64,000 nucleotides of DNA from Posidonia oceanica (GCA_037176725.1 JAZBRS010000044.1:3348001-3412000); one strand, 5' to 3'; counted from the stretch's first letter, positions 22,425-34,060 are shown. Program-made: numbers and translations. Notes: a model not told the origin generated them from the sequence alone.

Positions 22425-23710
22425 TTTTTGAAATAGTGTGGTGTAAATTAATTTAACTTTATCTCTTCTTCTTTCTCTTTCTCTCTCTCTCAAGTTATTG
22501 CTATTCCAACTTTTTTGTGCTACTAAGGTTATACAAAAATTGAATAGAGAACGTATGTTTTCCTTCTCTTGTTTAGATAAAAGCATGAAATGAATTTTTT
22601 TAACGGTCATTTTACTAATCTGCCGATTATATTAACGCTTCATGCTTGGAATAGAGAATGACAATATATGCAAGCTATAGCGAGGGAAGGGAAAATAGGG
22701 AGGATAACAAGAAAATGGAGTGAGAAGATATGCACATGTAAAGATCTTTATCTTATGACGTTCAGGACTTTGCAGTGTGTCAACAATCAACGACGTTGAA
22801 TATGTTGAGTTCAACGACTCAACGTGGATTGCAAACACCGTGTATGATTAATAGGATTCTTCAACGGGTACATTAAATCAGTAGTAGAAATACTATAGTA
22901 AACTTCCTTTTTTTTAAGATCTCATCCATTCAGGGGAATGCTGCAGTAAATTAAAGTCTATCTACGTTCTCAACCTCAATGGCAAGAAAGAATAGATCAA
23001 CAAAGATATCCGAAGTACATAATTTATGGGTCTGCGTAATCATCCATGTTTATTCTATATACAATAATAAGAAGCGTTTCCTTCGTGTCATGTATTCATG
23101 AGATAATTAAGTAAGCCTACAACGTTTCCCAAATAGTTGGTGTGTCAGTCTGAAGCCCATACAGACCCCGAAAACAACATGTCTTTTAACTATATTTATC
23201 TTTCTTGTACAAGTGCAATGAGCAGTCCAGCACAAGTGTCACCGTTTCTTCTACTGAAGACCATCAACTGACACATGCACCCAACCAAGCAACTCACTGC
23301 TACACACTCTTAATAAACAAAATTTCAGCAAAGAAACCTGGGTTACAACAAAGAAGAACAAAGATGAGGGGGAAAGGTGGGGTTTCCATGGGGTGGCTGA
23401 AGGATGGCTACAACAAGGTGACAAGATTTTTGAGAGGGGAAGAAGGCCAAAGGAGTGGTGGTGATCATGACTTCCCCGTACTAAAGGGTCACCCTTAAGC
23501 ACAAAAGGAGGTAAAATCCATGGTTGGGAGCCATCAAAGACTCGCAGGTGAAGTGGAGAGAAAGAAGACCACCATGAAAGAGTTTAGAATCTATCGTTGG
23601 GATCCCACCAAGACCATGAAAAAGCTGGAATAGCAATAACTTGAGAGAAAGAGAAAGAAGAAGAGATAAAGTTAAATTAATTTACACCACACTATTTCAA
23701 AAAGATTACA
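22425..23710. repeat. Inverted repeat inside the CACTA element (unit 1)
   Basis: The arm at 22425-22507 (gtgtaaattaatttaacttt, then a CT-rich run and caagttattgctattcc) is matched nearly perfectly by the reverse complement at 23628-23710. The spacer is about 1.1 kb. Beside each arm the motif TTGAATAGAAATAGCTTAT (22355 and 23725) and GACACCTATAAT occur in direct orientation, so a duplicated segment was partly inverted. An RNA crossing both arms could fold into a hairpin of about 80 bp. Confidence 0.8.
23364..23498 (+). CDS. Small open frame in CACTA element, 44 aa, unrecognised
   Basis: The ATG sits in a favourable context (acaaagATGAGG) and opens 44 codons, starting MRGKGGVSMGWLKDGYNKVT and continuing with a charged, Gly-rich tail. 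It is unchanged in unit 2 apart from its upstream leader. I do not recognise it. It could be a captured 5' exon, a small peptide gene or chance. No splice donor or domain decides between these. Confidence 0.2.
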   Translation: MRGKGGVSMGWLKDGYNKVTRFLRGEEGQRSGGDHDFPVLKGHP

Positions 23711-24134
23711 GTAACATAGTAATGTTGAATAGAAATAGCTTATTACTGCAATTCTGATGCAGTGATACTCTTATGACACCTATAATTTGACATTCACTTG
23801 TGCATACAAGTTAGAAAGTTCAACTTGCTAATGCGAAAAAACTGCAACACATCCAAGTTTCCAAACATAACAACAGCATAGCAATGACAACAAAAGCTTA
23901 CTATCGGGGAGTGATTCTTGCTGAAGAGTGTGCCAGTCAACCTAAAGAAAAGGTACTAAGTTGATGAGATTGGCATTGAATTATATTTTAATTGAAGACA
24001 CCTATTATAATTGACTCCTTATTTCTAATGCCATCCTAAACAAATTTAGATAGTGATTTACACACATGCTTTGAGATTCAATAAGGAGAAATATCAAAAT
24101 TTGTCTTTAAATGACATTAACTAGAGATGTTAGA

Positions 24135-25061
24135 TACAGGCCTCTGTTGATTATATGTTATACTCCCAATGGGAGCGATAACCACCGTAGTTCCAGTGCA
24201 GAAGATTTCATCGTCATGTACTAGTTCATCAACAGGTACTTGACGCTCTTCAACCTGATTGTCATATGCAAATATTTAAATTAGAAGATTGAAGAATCGA
24301 AATTTATGGCAATTAGCTTATCCTCAAAACTCAAAAGCAAGACTTTTGTACATCATATGGCATCTAGTTTAGTTCTTTTTTGTATATAGATATTAGCACA
24401 AAAGTCAAAATTCAATAATAATTTATACAAATCATGAAAGACACACTGTTAAAATCATTTAAATTAAAGCTAAATCACCTGATAGCCACAACTGCAACCA
24501 AGCTCGATGATGCTTCTTCTTGTAATCCCAGGAAGAATTGTACCCTTTATGGCAAGAGTGGAGATGATGTTGCCCTGTTAGAACAAAAATATATGCATGA
24601 ACCACTAACAATATACAACTGCATTTCATCCTACCACTACCTGGAGTAGCACGATGCATTTCATCCTCAACAAATAAGTTTAGAGGTGCCAAACCTTCCT
24701 CTAAGCTCAAAAAAAGGAAGCTAGATGTAATTACAGAAGCCATGCCATGTTTGACATTAATTTCACTCTACATGATTCAAAATCCAACTTGATCACCAAA
24801 ATTACTAGAAAACTTGATATCTCCATCAGAAAACAAAATCAAGTAACATAAGATAGAAGGATCTTATCACTTTCAATTTTCTAGAAAATAAATATAAAGA
24901 AATACAATAGGGAAGTATGCCCAACCAACCTTAAAATAATTTCCTACAGGAGATGCATATCTTAAGAAGGTATACACCAGTGCCGATGCAAGACCAAGTA
25001 TAGGTCCAGTGCCTATAAGTAGTGGCCTAACGTAGAGGGCACCTTTTCCTGGTGAAGGGAC
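24135..25061 (-). pseudogene. Captured branched-chain aminotransferase (BCAT) fragment (unit 1)
   Basis: Minus-strand exons: 25061-24930 ([20 protein letters not shown] ... [10 protein letters not shown], 44 codons, acceptor AG, donor GTTGGT); 24698-24641 (EGLAPLNLFVEDEMHRATPG); 24574-24479 ([20 protein letters not shown] ... GYQ); and 24254 to about 24135 (VEERQVPVDELVHDDEIFCT, then GTTVVIAPIGSITY). The order matches plant BCAT, a PLP enzyme of branched-chain amino acid metabolism. The N-terminal part and the final exon are missing, and so is most of the stretch between ATPG and GNIIST, which follows the PLP-lysine site. It cannot be an active enzyme. Several consensus residues are changed (for example LASALVYTF for LAPAPEYTF). 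Confidence 0.85.
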
Positions 25062-25738
25062 CTGTTTCATAGAAGCCAAAAGTTGAGTGCTTAGGGGATG
25101 AGAAGTTTACATCATTCGTCATGAGAAAACCTAAATACAAGATGTAATGAACTAAATAGCTTTATTTAACTAGATAGTAAGAATAGAACTTGTTTCACAC
25201 TAACCTACAAAATCCACTATAGGTAAACAACCATGCATGAATTTACATATTAGCTGATGAATACAACACAAGTTGAATACTAATTTTGCATTCATCACTT
25301 TAGAATACATTTCTAATTTCTGCCACTCTCTATGAGATTCATTGTTGCCTTACTTATAGCTTCCTGTTTGTAACAACAAAATACATTGTGACTGAATATT
25401 TTTAGTTCACTTAATGCATGACATAGTTCTAGTTGAGGTTGGTAGAAATATTTTTAGTTTTCTGAGACACAGAGTGACTGTGCTCAGATGCAAGAGGGCT
25501 GCACCTACAGGGACTTGGGTTACTCTTATCTTGTGAGAATGCTAGCTAGAAACCAGAATAAACTTGTACTTGTAAATGACAAATTATTGGATCAATTTGC
25601 ACAAGATAATTAGACAAATATTGGTATATGATTAAAGATCATAAATCATGGCATGTATTTTAAAAAAAAAATGATAGACCATACAAAAGTCTTGTGGTTG
25701 TGACAATGTAAACATGATAGAGTGAAGAAAGCATACCA

Positions 25739-25949
25739 AGTATTTTTCAAGCATTGCTGCTTCTAGAATTCTTAATCATTCCTTCAATGCTTCATTCTCT
25801 TCGAGCATCAAATCCAATTTGGTTTAGAGTGACTTGTACAAATTACGTCTAGCTTTATTCTCTGGGATATCTTTACACATTGCCCTTGAATACCCAAGAC
25901 CTTGGAATCTTTCATAACCTCCATGGAGGCCATTGTGCACCTCATCAAG
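25739..25949 (-). pseudogene. Unidentified coding-like fragment in CACTA element (unit 1)
   Basis: Minus-strand reading LDEVHNGLHGGYERFQGLGY, then CKDIPENKARRNLYKSL, a stop, LDLMLEENEALKE, a stop, and LRILEAAMLEKY. The composition is protein-like and the end looks like a short coiled coil, but two in-frame stops break it. I do not recognise the family. It lies between the BCAT and kinase fragments on the same strand, so it may be a third captured gene piece. Confidence 0.3.
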
Positions 25950-26746
25950 TATGCAAGACAATGCCAATTGATACAACATCACTAGACATTAGACACGTGC
26001 TTGGGTTGTAAAATTAAGCAATTAATAAAAGTTGAAAATCAGAAAAATGATAGAACTGTAGCAAATTAAGCAAGAGATGTTTAAAAGTTCTACAGCATGG
26101 ATGTGGACTTTGAAAGATGAAACATAGACAAAAATGAATAGCAATTATCCAAACAAGTCCTTGAAGAAATCTAATCTTTTTATTACGGAAGATTATGTCT
26201 GGCTAGATACCAAATTGATAAGGAACTATGCATGTAAACATCACTTATTTTGCCTAAGAGAAATTAAGAAATAAATCCATCCAGCAGTAGGTTCAACATG
26301 CTCTAATAAATCTAAAAATGCATGATTTTCTACTGCTTTTTCCTCTACAGATTTTTCCTCTGCAAATTTACTTAGCCAGACTCAATGATGACTATATTTA
26401 CGTAGCCAAACCGAATGAATTGGGTAGGGCAACCTTGACATCCAACCTCTCCTTCTTTGATTCAACCAAAACACATGTATCCTGAATGCATCATGTTTTC
26501 AAGTTTAGGCAAATTAGGGGTGGAAAAACCAATACAATTGTAGCATGATTAGTGTAGATCAGAGTGAATGCATTTGCAACAGGTGAAAGACGAATCAGAA
26601 AAAATAGAGTGTGTTAAAGATAGAAGAAGCTGAACTAATTTAGGGGATCAATATTGTGTAGGCTAAAAATGCTTTCAAGCTATTGTGTGTATTACATAGG
26701 GATACAGACTAAACCACAAAAGAAAGTGATAAATAAGAAAACTCGC

Positions 26747-26995
26747 CTCTTGAAGGACCTTGATCCTATGGGACTTGTCGATGCTCTTGATGGCATGGTA
26801 TTCGAGTGTCTTCTTCTTCCTCCCTTTATAAACCATCTGAAACACAACAAATCGTATGAACACAGTGAGGACAAAGAAACTGGAGGTCTAAGAGCTCAAT
26901 TTCAAACATCCCCAATCCCTAGAAGAGATCGAAGGGGAGGAACTCAACGAGTACTTCCCATGGCCAATGGCTTCGTAGACATGGAAGTTGCTCAT
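26747..26995 (-). pseudogene. Captured RUNKEL-type protein kinase 5' end (unit 1)
   Basis: Exon 1 is 26995-26948 (MSNFHVYEAIGHGKYS, start codon at 26995). Exon 2 is 26836-26747 (MVYKGRKKKTLEYHAIKSID, then KSHRIKVLQE). Together they match the N-terminus of plant RUNKEL/ULK4-like kinases, phragmoplast proteins needed in cytokinesis: the glycine-rich loop GHGKYS and the AIK lysine are visible. The donor after exon 1 reads TTGAGT instead of GTGAGT, so normal splicing is lost, and the first residue of exon 2 is Met where the family has Thr (ACG to ATG). The rest of the kinase is absent. The CT-rich sequence at 26996-27280 is probably its captured 5' UTR. Confidence 0.8.
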
Positions 26996-28939
26996 TTCTA
27001 GGGCTTCAAAGAAATGGGATAGAGAAGAAGAAGACGAAAGGAAGGGTTTGGGTGGTGGATTTGGAGGAAGGGGAGGAAGAAGAAGAGAGGAAGGGTTTGG
27101 TTTCTCTCTCTGGAGAGGTGAGAGCACTGGGGGAAGGAGAGGGCCGAGAAGGTCTTTGTTTTGTGGCAGCGGACGGAGCCAGCAGAGGACGTTGTGACGC
27201 TGTGGTAGTGGAAGGCGAGGGCAGCAGAAATGGGATTTGGGGAGGAGTGGGGGTGGTGGTGGGGAAACTAGGGGAGTGAGCACAGGAGAGGAGGATTTGG
27301 AGAGGAATGGGAGTGGTGGTGGGGGAAACTAGGGGAGTGAGCGCAGGAGAGGGGGATTCGAGGAGGAATGGGGGTAGTCGTGAGAAATGAGGAGAAAGGG
27401 CAACATGTGTTAAAAATTATCTAATTAACGAGGACATAGCGAGGACATGTCCTCATTAAGTCCTCGTTATTGTTTTGCGAGGATATTTCTTCGCAATGTC
27501 CTCGCTAAATGTTCTCGTTAAATCCAGAACTTCTAGTAGTGTAGTGGCTTTTTTTTGGGTTTCTAGTGGTGCTTTTGAGTTGACGCCTTTTGTGGCTTTT
27601 TGTGTGGAGTTTTTGTGTGATGTTTTGCAGTGTTTTCAAGATGATTCTGAAATGGTTTTTCAAAAAGGATTTGGAAAAGAAATACATAAGTTTTGCAAAG
27701 GTTTTGGAAAAGTTTTCCGTTGACCAAGAGACTGAAGTTCCAGGTTGACCTTCTAGGGATGATTGATGCCTCTGGGGTCGTGAGCTGCTTGCTTAGGTTG
27801 TGGTCCGAGTAGTTTTGTGGTTTTCGAAGAACCGAGAGGGCCATAGGATCGTACTTGCAGACCAAGGTCGACTAATACCTCTGAAGGGTTAGGTACGAGT
27901 TCGGGGTTGAGGTTCCATGGTTTTGAGGATCAAGAGATCGAGGTTGAAGTCTACGTGACCAAGAGACCGATGATGAGGTCTACGATTGAGAGGCCTTGGG
28001 TGAGGTCTTAGAGGACCGAGAGACCAAGGATGAGGTCTGGAAGTTGTACTGGCGAGACCAGGAGGTGAAAAGGTCCTCTGGTTGGTCAAGTGCAACAGTC
28101 CCGAGGACGCCAAGAGGGTGGACCCTGTGTTTTGTCCTAATGTAGACCTTTTGAGGGTTCTTAGAGTATGAACCCGGGACGGAGGACTCCTACACAGGGT
28201 GGCTCTGCCGGGACAGCGCAGTGCGTTTCAGCGGCTACTTGTGAACTGGTTGGTCACTTGTGGCTAGAGTGACACAACAGGTTTTTTGTGCTGTGTGCGT
28301 GTGTCGTGATTGTGTTTTTTCGAGCACTAATTCAGGTTTTCAAACTCTGATCTAGAAAAGAGTATGGTTTTTGAGATACGAATTTGTGATAGTTTTGGAC
28401 TTGGTTTAGCATAGAGTAGTCATTCCAAGTGTGCATAAAGAGATTTCAAAAATGCACGTATTTTCGAAAAGAAAAGGAGAAAATGGTTTGGAAAAGCATA
28501 TTTAAAAATGATTTTTATGCTTGTCTGTAATAGGATCTTGCAGGTTTGCATGGTGTCTTGACAGGTTCTGGACTGGGTGCTACTAAAAAGGGCAGTCGTA
28601 TGGCTTGGGGAGCTGAGTGCTAGCAGTTCCAACACTGGTTTGCTATTTCTAGTAGTTGGTAGGTGTGTACTAGATGACTAATAGATGTCACTCACATGTG
28701 TTTTAAATAATTTTCTTGCAGGTGCACATATAGGAGTAGTAGTCAAGTTAGGTGCAGGTATGGAATCACGTAGCTAGACACCACAGGTTCTGGGTAGAGT
28801 TAGGATTTGTTTAGTTTGTTTTAGTTTATTCATTTATTTATTTATTTAAATTCCCTACATTTTGTTGAGTTATTTATTTAATAATAGCTTTAAGTGTGTC
28901 AGGATGTTAGACGGTCGCGATTGGGGTCGTGACACTTCT

Positions 28940-30827
28940 TGAGATAGCTGAGGATGGTGAATTAAAGGCTTTTAAACAAGTTATTGATCTCTTTGTATTA
29001 GTGGTACATGTAGTAGATCAATTTTGGTAAATCTTTGACTTTTTTAGTAAATAGAAATGTTGAAGATCTGATAAGAGCGTGTTTGACCAATTTTTTGGGA
29101 GTGTCATCGATTTTTAAATATGAGATCTACTTGGGAAATCCTATCTATATTGGTAGGAAAAAAATGAAACATTTAGATTCATGTTGGAGATAGAGGAAGA
29201 AATTTTGTAATTGGAAGTCTTGTTTCTAGGGATGAAAATGGATACAAATTATTTGTACCGTATCCATATCTTGTTTCGAGAGGATACACATCTTATATCA
29301 TTATTTGTTTAAAAAATGAATACTCAATATGTTTTTTATTTATTTGTACTCTTTTCTTAAACACACATGTATCATTTTTATAATCCACACGAAACCTATA
29401 TCCGTATCTATTTGGTATATCAATGTTACATAAATAGTTAATATATGTACTTAATTGATTCTTTACAAAGTTTAACATTAGACTAAGAATATTCTATATC
29501 TATTTCAATATATATTTCTGTGTTTGTACTTTGAAAAAATATATATATACAAATACGATAACACTTATATCAATTTCTTATTACATGTATAAAGGGTGGT
29601 GCTCATTTTGTCACTCATACATGTCATTCCTTATTTCCATCTTTTTACAGCTTGATTGTCACAAGGAATGTGCATGAAAATAGAAGTTATTGTGAGAAAA
29701 AAAAAATTAGAGCTTCGATGACTCGAGCCATCATCTCTATCTTCAGTCTTAACCCATTAGAGTTAATGAGTCGGTCATGATTCTTTTTTCAATCTTTAAC
29801 CCATAACCGTTAAAATAATGGATAATAAGTGGGTTAATGGGTCAAATGGGTCAATCTACATAAAATGACCAAACAAACATGTATACACTTGTAATGAATC
29901 AATGTGTATAAAAAAATGTATAATATAATACCCAAATATGTTGGAATCTTGTCTGATCATAAATCTCTAAAATGAATCAATCAAATAACTAATCGTGGCA
30001 GACATAATCATTGAACCACACCAACCAAATCAAATAGATACATTCTACAACACTAGAAGTTTAGGAATTCATATAGAATATGACTAACAAGCCAACATTG
30101 ATGATTCACTCCAATAAAATCAAATAAATATGTTTTACAACATGAAGAGTTTATGAATTCATAAAACATGATCAACAATCCTCAATTGTTTAAAAAAAAT
30201 TTATTCATACATATACACAACCAATATAATTAATCAATCGTCTAAGAAATGGTACTAAATATTAAACTCAGGCCAAGAAAGACTCTACGCTAACAGGTTT
30301 TAAAAAAAAGGTTAATAGGTTGGGTGATATGTCTCATTCATGATCTAACCCAATAAGAATTTAGATTAATGAGTAATGGGTTATTGAATCCTATGCGTCT
30401 AAATCTTTCACTTATACTCTAAATTAACAAGTCAGGTTGGATTTCACCAGGACCCATTGGCATCCCTATCTACACTACATTAAGGCAAAGTGAGACAGGC
30501 ATCTCACTTCAATATTGAAAACTCTAAGGATTATTATGTCAATCGCCTATCTTTTTAATTCAACCACTATATTCCACGTCACCCATGCAAAAAATCCGAA
30601 GAGTATATGGACATACTCTTCTTGCCGACTATGTAACTAACCTTGTCATAATCAAAACAAAACTAAATTTGTATATATAAGATTTCTTGGATCGATCTTT
30701 TCCTATCCTAATCAAAATTGAACATTATTATCTATCTATAGTACCACTTAACACTGTTCTTGTCATCCTTCTCTTGTAAATAGCAACCAACCCCCATATT
30801 TCCATTCACGTCGCCGCCACCCTCACC
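28940..30827. other. AT-rich intergenic DNA, no gene seen
   Basis: About 1.9 kb between the solo LTR and the MOS2-like fragment. It has A/T-rich runs, short tandem motifs around 29740-29860 and 30300-30450, and no protein-like frame. The last 300 bp should hold the former MOS2 promoter and 5' UTR, but no core element stands out. Confidence 0.4.
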
Positions 30828-31009
30828 ATGAACCTCTCCTTCTCCCTCCTCCCCTCTTCCTCCTCCTCCGGCGAACAGACCAAACCTTCCCCACACCACC
30901 ATGCAATTGCACCGCTCAACAACACCTACCTCTACACGTTCACCACCGATGTCCCCTCCTCCACCACAAGCTACAGCCTCATCCTCCAACCCAAGAAGCC
31001 CCTCCCACG
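30828..31009 (+). pseudogene. MOS2-like G-patch/KOW gene, 5' fragment
   Basis: The ATG, in good context (ctcaccATGAAC), opens MNLSFSLLPSSSSSGEQTK and then YTFTTDVPSSTTSYSLIL up to KKPLPR. This resembles MOS2 N-termini (MKLSFSL... FVTEFDPSKT). The frame is then interrupted at 31010 by a hAT terminus, TAGGGGCAGAGCTAGG. The matching downstream part is found 5 kb away at about 36009-36450 on the same strand. MOS2 is a nuclear RNA-binding protein needed for innate immunity and miRNA processing, and its Arabidopsis gene is intronless, consistent with an uninterrupted frame here. The identification rests mainly on the downstream part. Confidence 0.55.
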
Positions 31010-31386
31010 TAGGGGCAGAGCTAGGAATTAAACAAAGAGGGGGGTAGTACTTTACATCATATACATTGACTAAATATAATAAAATTTTATTATAAAAATA
31101 AGAATGATTTTTAGAAACAACATGTGCCATTCTTTATCTTTTTCTATAAAGTACCCAAAAATATATTCAATAAGACAGATATTTGTAAAAAAAGTCCTCA
31201 AAAAATAATTTTAGTATTCATGAAGTACCCAAAATACATCCAATTGTTAGAAAACATAGATATTTACAGAAACAAGCCCAAAAAGAAAATTTAGTCTTTG
31301 ATAAAATATCCAAAAGTATATCCATATGTTAGAAACTTGGATATTTATAAAAAATAAAAACCATAAATCTTAACTAACTTAGATCT

Positions 31387-33665
31387 TCAGCGAAGTTGAG
31401 CCATTCGCTCTGTCACATCACTGAAATCTTCAATCAAGGTAATCGTACTAACGTTCTTGGCAATTTCTTTTTCAATATAAACAATCAAGCAATCTGCAAG
31501 AAACGTATCTTCCATCTTGTTACGAAGTCGGGTTTTAACACACTTCATAGTCGAGAATGCTCGTTTAGTGGTTGCAGTTGGAACTGGAAGAGTTAATACA
31601 AGACGGATCAATCTATCTATAAGAGGATAGATCTTTGAATTCTCACTTTCCACCAATGCTCGACAAAGTTAAGGAAATGTCATTAATTTTTCAAATTGAG
31701 GATCATGAAATATATTTTGCTCATAATAACGTAATCGGTAACTTAAATGTCATATCTCTTGATTCGTGAAGTCTTGGGGATAAAATTTCTGTGCCAAGTT
31801 ATAGATATCATCAACTTTAAATGATTTGAAACCATCCTTGGGATCCAAAGCAGCACTTAGAGTAAGGAGCTCCATTGAATTTTTAGGAAATCTATTATTT
31901 AACTCTTGCGACATGAAAATGATGCTCCATTGTGATAGGGTCATTCTGGCGATGAGGTCGACCACATCCTGCAGTATATCAAGCATGCAAATCAAGAATC
32001 TCCACACCATGTCTTTCACAAAACAATTTTGCATCCTCAAGTAATGAATTCCAATTACATTCTCTTAACTTTTGAATGAGTTCTTTGGTAGAAAATACTA
32101 AACTCATAGAATTTAGAATGTCTTGGGATTTTCTTTGAAGCTCTTAGCAAAGATCATCAGTGATCAACAATATTTCTTTCATAAGATGCAATATAAGAAT
32201 GAATTCAAAAGACATTATTGCATCGAATGTTGCATCTGCATCCGCCTTTTGTGCAAAGCTACCTTCATTGATGTTATTTTTTAAAACTGAGCATGTAGCA
32301 TCAAACATGTCCATCAAGCTACTTATAGCTTTCAAGTGAGTGCTTCATCGAATATCTGCAATCCATTGCAAATTTGTCATTTGGTTAAGCACTGTACCAG
32401 TCTCAATCTCATCCTCATCCAACAATTGAGCAAATTCAATGGATTAAGCATTATGTAGCTCATCAATTCTTTTACTCGAAGCACCAATAATGTTAACAAT
32501 GGATGCCAACTTGGTGAAAAAAATGTTGTATAGGAATCACCTCCCTACAGGCTACAATCGATGCTAATTGGAGCCGATGAGCTAGGCAATGCACATAATA
32601 TGGATATAGGCATTCATTCAAAAATAAGGCTTGCAAGCCATTCCATTCTCCCCGCATATTGCTAGCTTTATCATATCCTTAGCATCTAATGTCTAGAACA
32701 TTGAGATTGTACTTAGAAAGTGCCTCATATATTTCTTTTTTTAAAGTTGTAGAAGAAGTATATGATACATGGATGACGTCAAAAAATCGTTCACGAATAA
32801 ATCCATCTTTATTGACAAATCTAATCACAATAAACATCTGTTCCTTTTTAGACTGATCACATGCTTCATCAACAATGATGTAATATTTCGCATCACCAAT
32901 TTCTTCATGTATAGCATGTTGCACTCCAAATGAAAGAAGGCCAAGAATCTCCTTTTGAATCTAAGGCGAAGTATATTTGGCATTTCCGGATGCCTTCTTC
33001 AAGACTACATTGGTAACATCTTTACGATATGAGGATACCAACTTTATCATCTCGATATAATTACCACGATTCTTTGAATTTGGACCTTCATGGTGGCCTC
33101 TAAATGCACACCTCTGAAATGCAAGATAACGAATGCAATCAATTGAAGTTTTAAGCCTCAATCGATTGTTTGCTATTGCTTGAGAAATTTGTTTATGCCA
33201 CACATTTTGAATACGTTGCTCTTGATGCATTAGATGTTGACAATATTGCACAGCAGAATTATGTTGCGAGCTTAAGTCTTTTCCGATATGACCCAAGAAA
33301 GCACATTTCTCTCTACTAACCTTGTTCCAGTTTGAAAATCCTTCAACCGTAAATGCAGTTGCACCAAAACGAACATTAGTGCTATTTCTGCTAAAGACAA
33401 AACATGAAAGACAAAATGCTGCATTCTTTGATAGTGAGTACTCCAACCAAGATGGAAATAACTTGTACCAATTGGGATTGAATCTCCAACGATTCTTACC
33501 AAAACCTGTTAATGGATATTCAGGAAGTATTGGTTGGTATGGACAAAGCATGATATAAGTACGACGAATATCATAACGTTGATCCATAGGATAATCTCAA
33601 ATTTAAGGGCTTAGTCCAAGATCACGTGGAAGAGATTTAAGATCCACTCTATTAGACTCAATCCT
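31387..33665 (-). pseudogene. hAT transposase (zinc finger MYM1/TTF type), broken
   Basis: Pieces in order on the minus strand: 33665-32961 with the TTF zinc-finger region (FPSWLEYSLSKNAAFCLSCF) and SREKCAFLGHIGKDLSSQHN; 32924-32679 with the DUF4371 core (YYIIVDEACDQSKKEQMFIV); then a poorly preserved middle; 32040-31750 (LNNRFPKNSMELLTLSAALD); and 31656-31387 with the C-terminal hAT dimerisation motif (LVLTLPVPTATTKRAFSTMK). Stops and frameshifts separate the pieces, for example TAA at about 33601 and TAG before 32679. It would have cut and pasted hAT elements but is no longer functional. Confidence 0.85.
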
Positions 33666-34060
33666 TAGACGTTTCACTAAAAAAGATTCTTCATTTGGAG
33701 TATTTTGAATCACTTCACTAGAGATTTTTTTTACAAACGGTAAGCCTCTTCACTAGAGAGTTGATGGAGGAATTTGTCGCTAAATTTTGAAAAGAACGTT
33801 TCTTAAAGAAAGCCTCAATAGTGGAATTTTTAGTTATGTTGACACTAACTTAATCAAAATCATAAGTAAACTGAAATTTTATTAATTAATACAAAAAAAA
33901 TCTCTAATTAAATTATAACAATGGGATATAAAAATGAACAAATTAAAGCATAGTAGGCAAAGATATATAGGAACACGATTAATATAGTTATCGTAGGAGA
34001 ATTAAGATCGCTTTTCTTACATGCAAAACTCAAAGCACGGCCTCCAACAAGTGTTTCACC

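Larger units (their letters stand above)
21727..27541. mobile_element. CACTA (En/Spm-type) transposon carrying plant gene fragments (unit 1)
   Basis: The ends are CACTACTAGAAAAAC and, inverted, CACTACTAGAAGTTC. Both subterminal regions carry many short repeats of GCGAGGACAT and its complement (21745-21850 and 27430-27515), a CACTA hallmark. Flanking triplets are cag and tag, one mismatch from a 3-bp target duplication. No transposase was found in the 5815 bp, so the element is non-autonomous. Instead it carries minus-strand pieces of a BCAT gene (24135-25061) and a RUNKEL-type kinase (26747-26995), plus an unidentified coding-like piece. Introns are retained, so capture was from genomic DNA. 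Confidence 0.85.
20862..28934 (+). mobile_element. Gypsy-type solo LTR split by a CACTA insertion (unit 1)
   Basis: Two parts, 20862-21726 and 27542-28934, flank the CACTA element. The right part ends GGGGTCGTGACA, a typical Gypsy LTR end, and its last 300 bp resemble the end of the 1853-6262 LTR (CACTCACATGTG, then tttcttgCAGGTGCA). The 5-bp sequence CTTCT lies at 20857-20861 and at 28935-28939, so it looks like a target duplication around a single LTR of about 2.26 kb. The left end starts AACACCTAGGG without the usual TG, so a few terminal bases may be lost. No gag-pol is present. Confidence 0.5.

Noticed and set aside
22260..22610. 116-codon minus-strand frame with an ERERERRRDK run
   Set aside because: The charged run comes from a CT-rich simple repeat in the inverted-repeat arm. 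The rest is not protein-like.
26888..27283. 131-codon minus-strand frame, Pro/Leu-rich before MSNFHVYEAIGHG
   Set aside because: Only the part from the Met at 26995 matches a protein family. The upstream Pro/Leu run is most likely translated 5' UTR.
30732..31130. 132-codon minus-strand frame opposite the MOS2-like start
   Set aside because: Gly-rich antisense shadow of the plus-strand Ser/Pro-rich MOS2-like segment, and it continues into hAT sequence.
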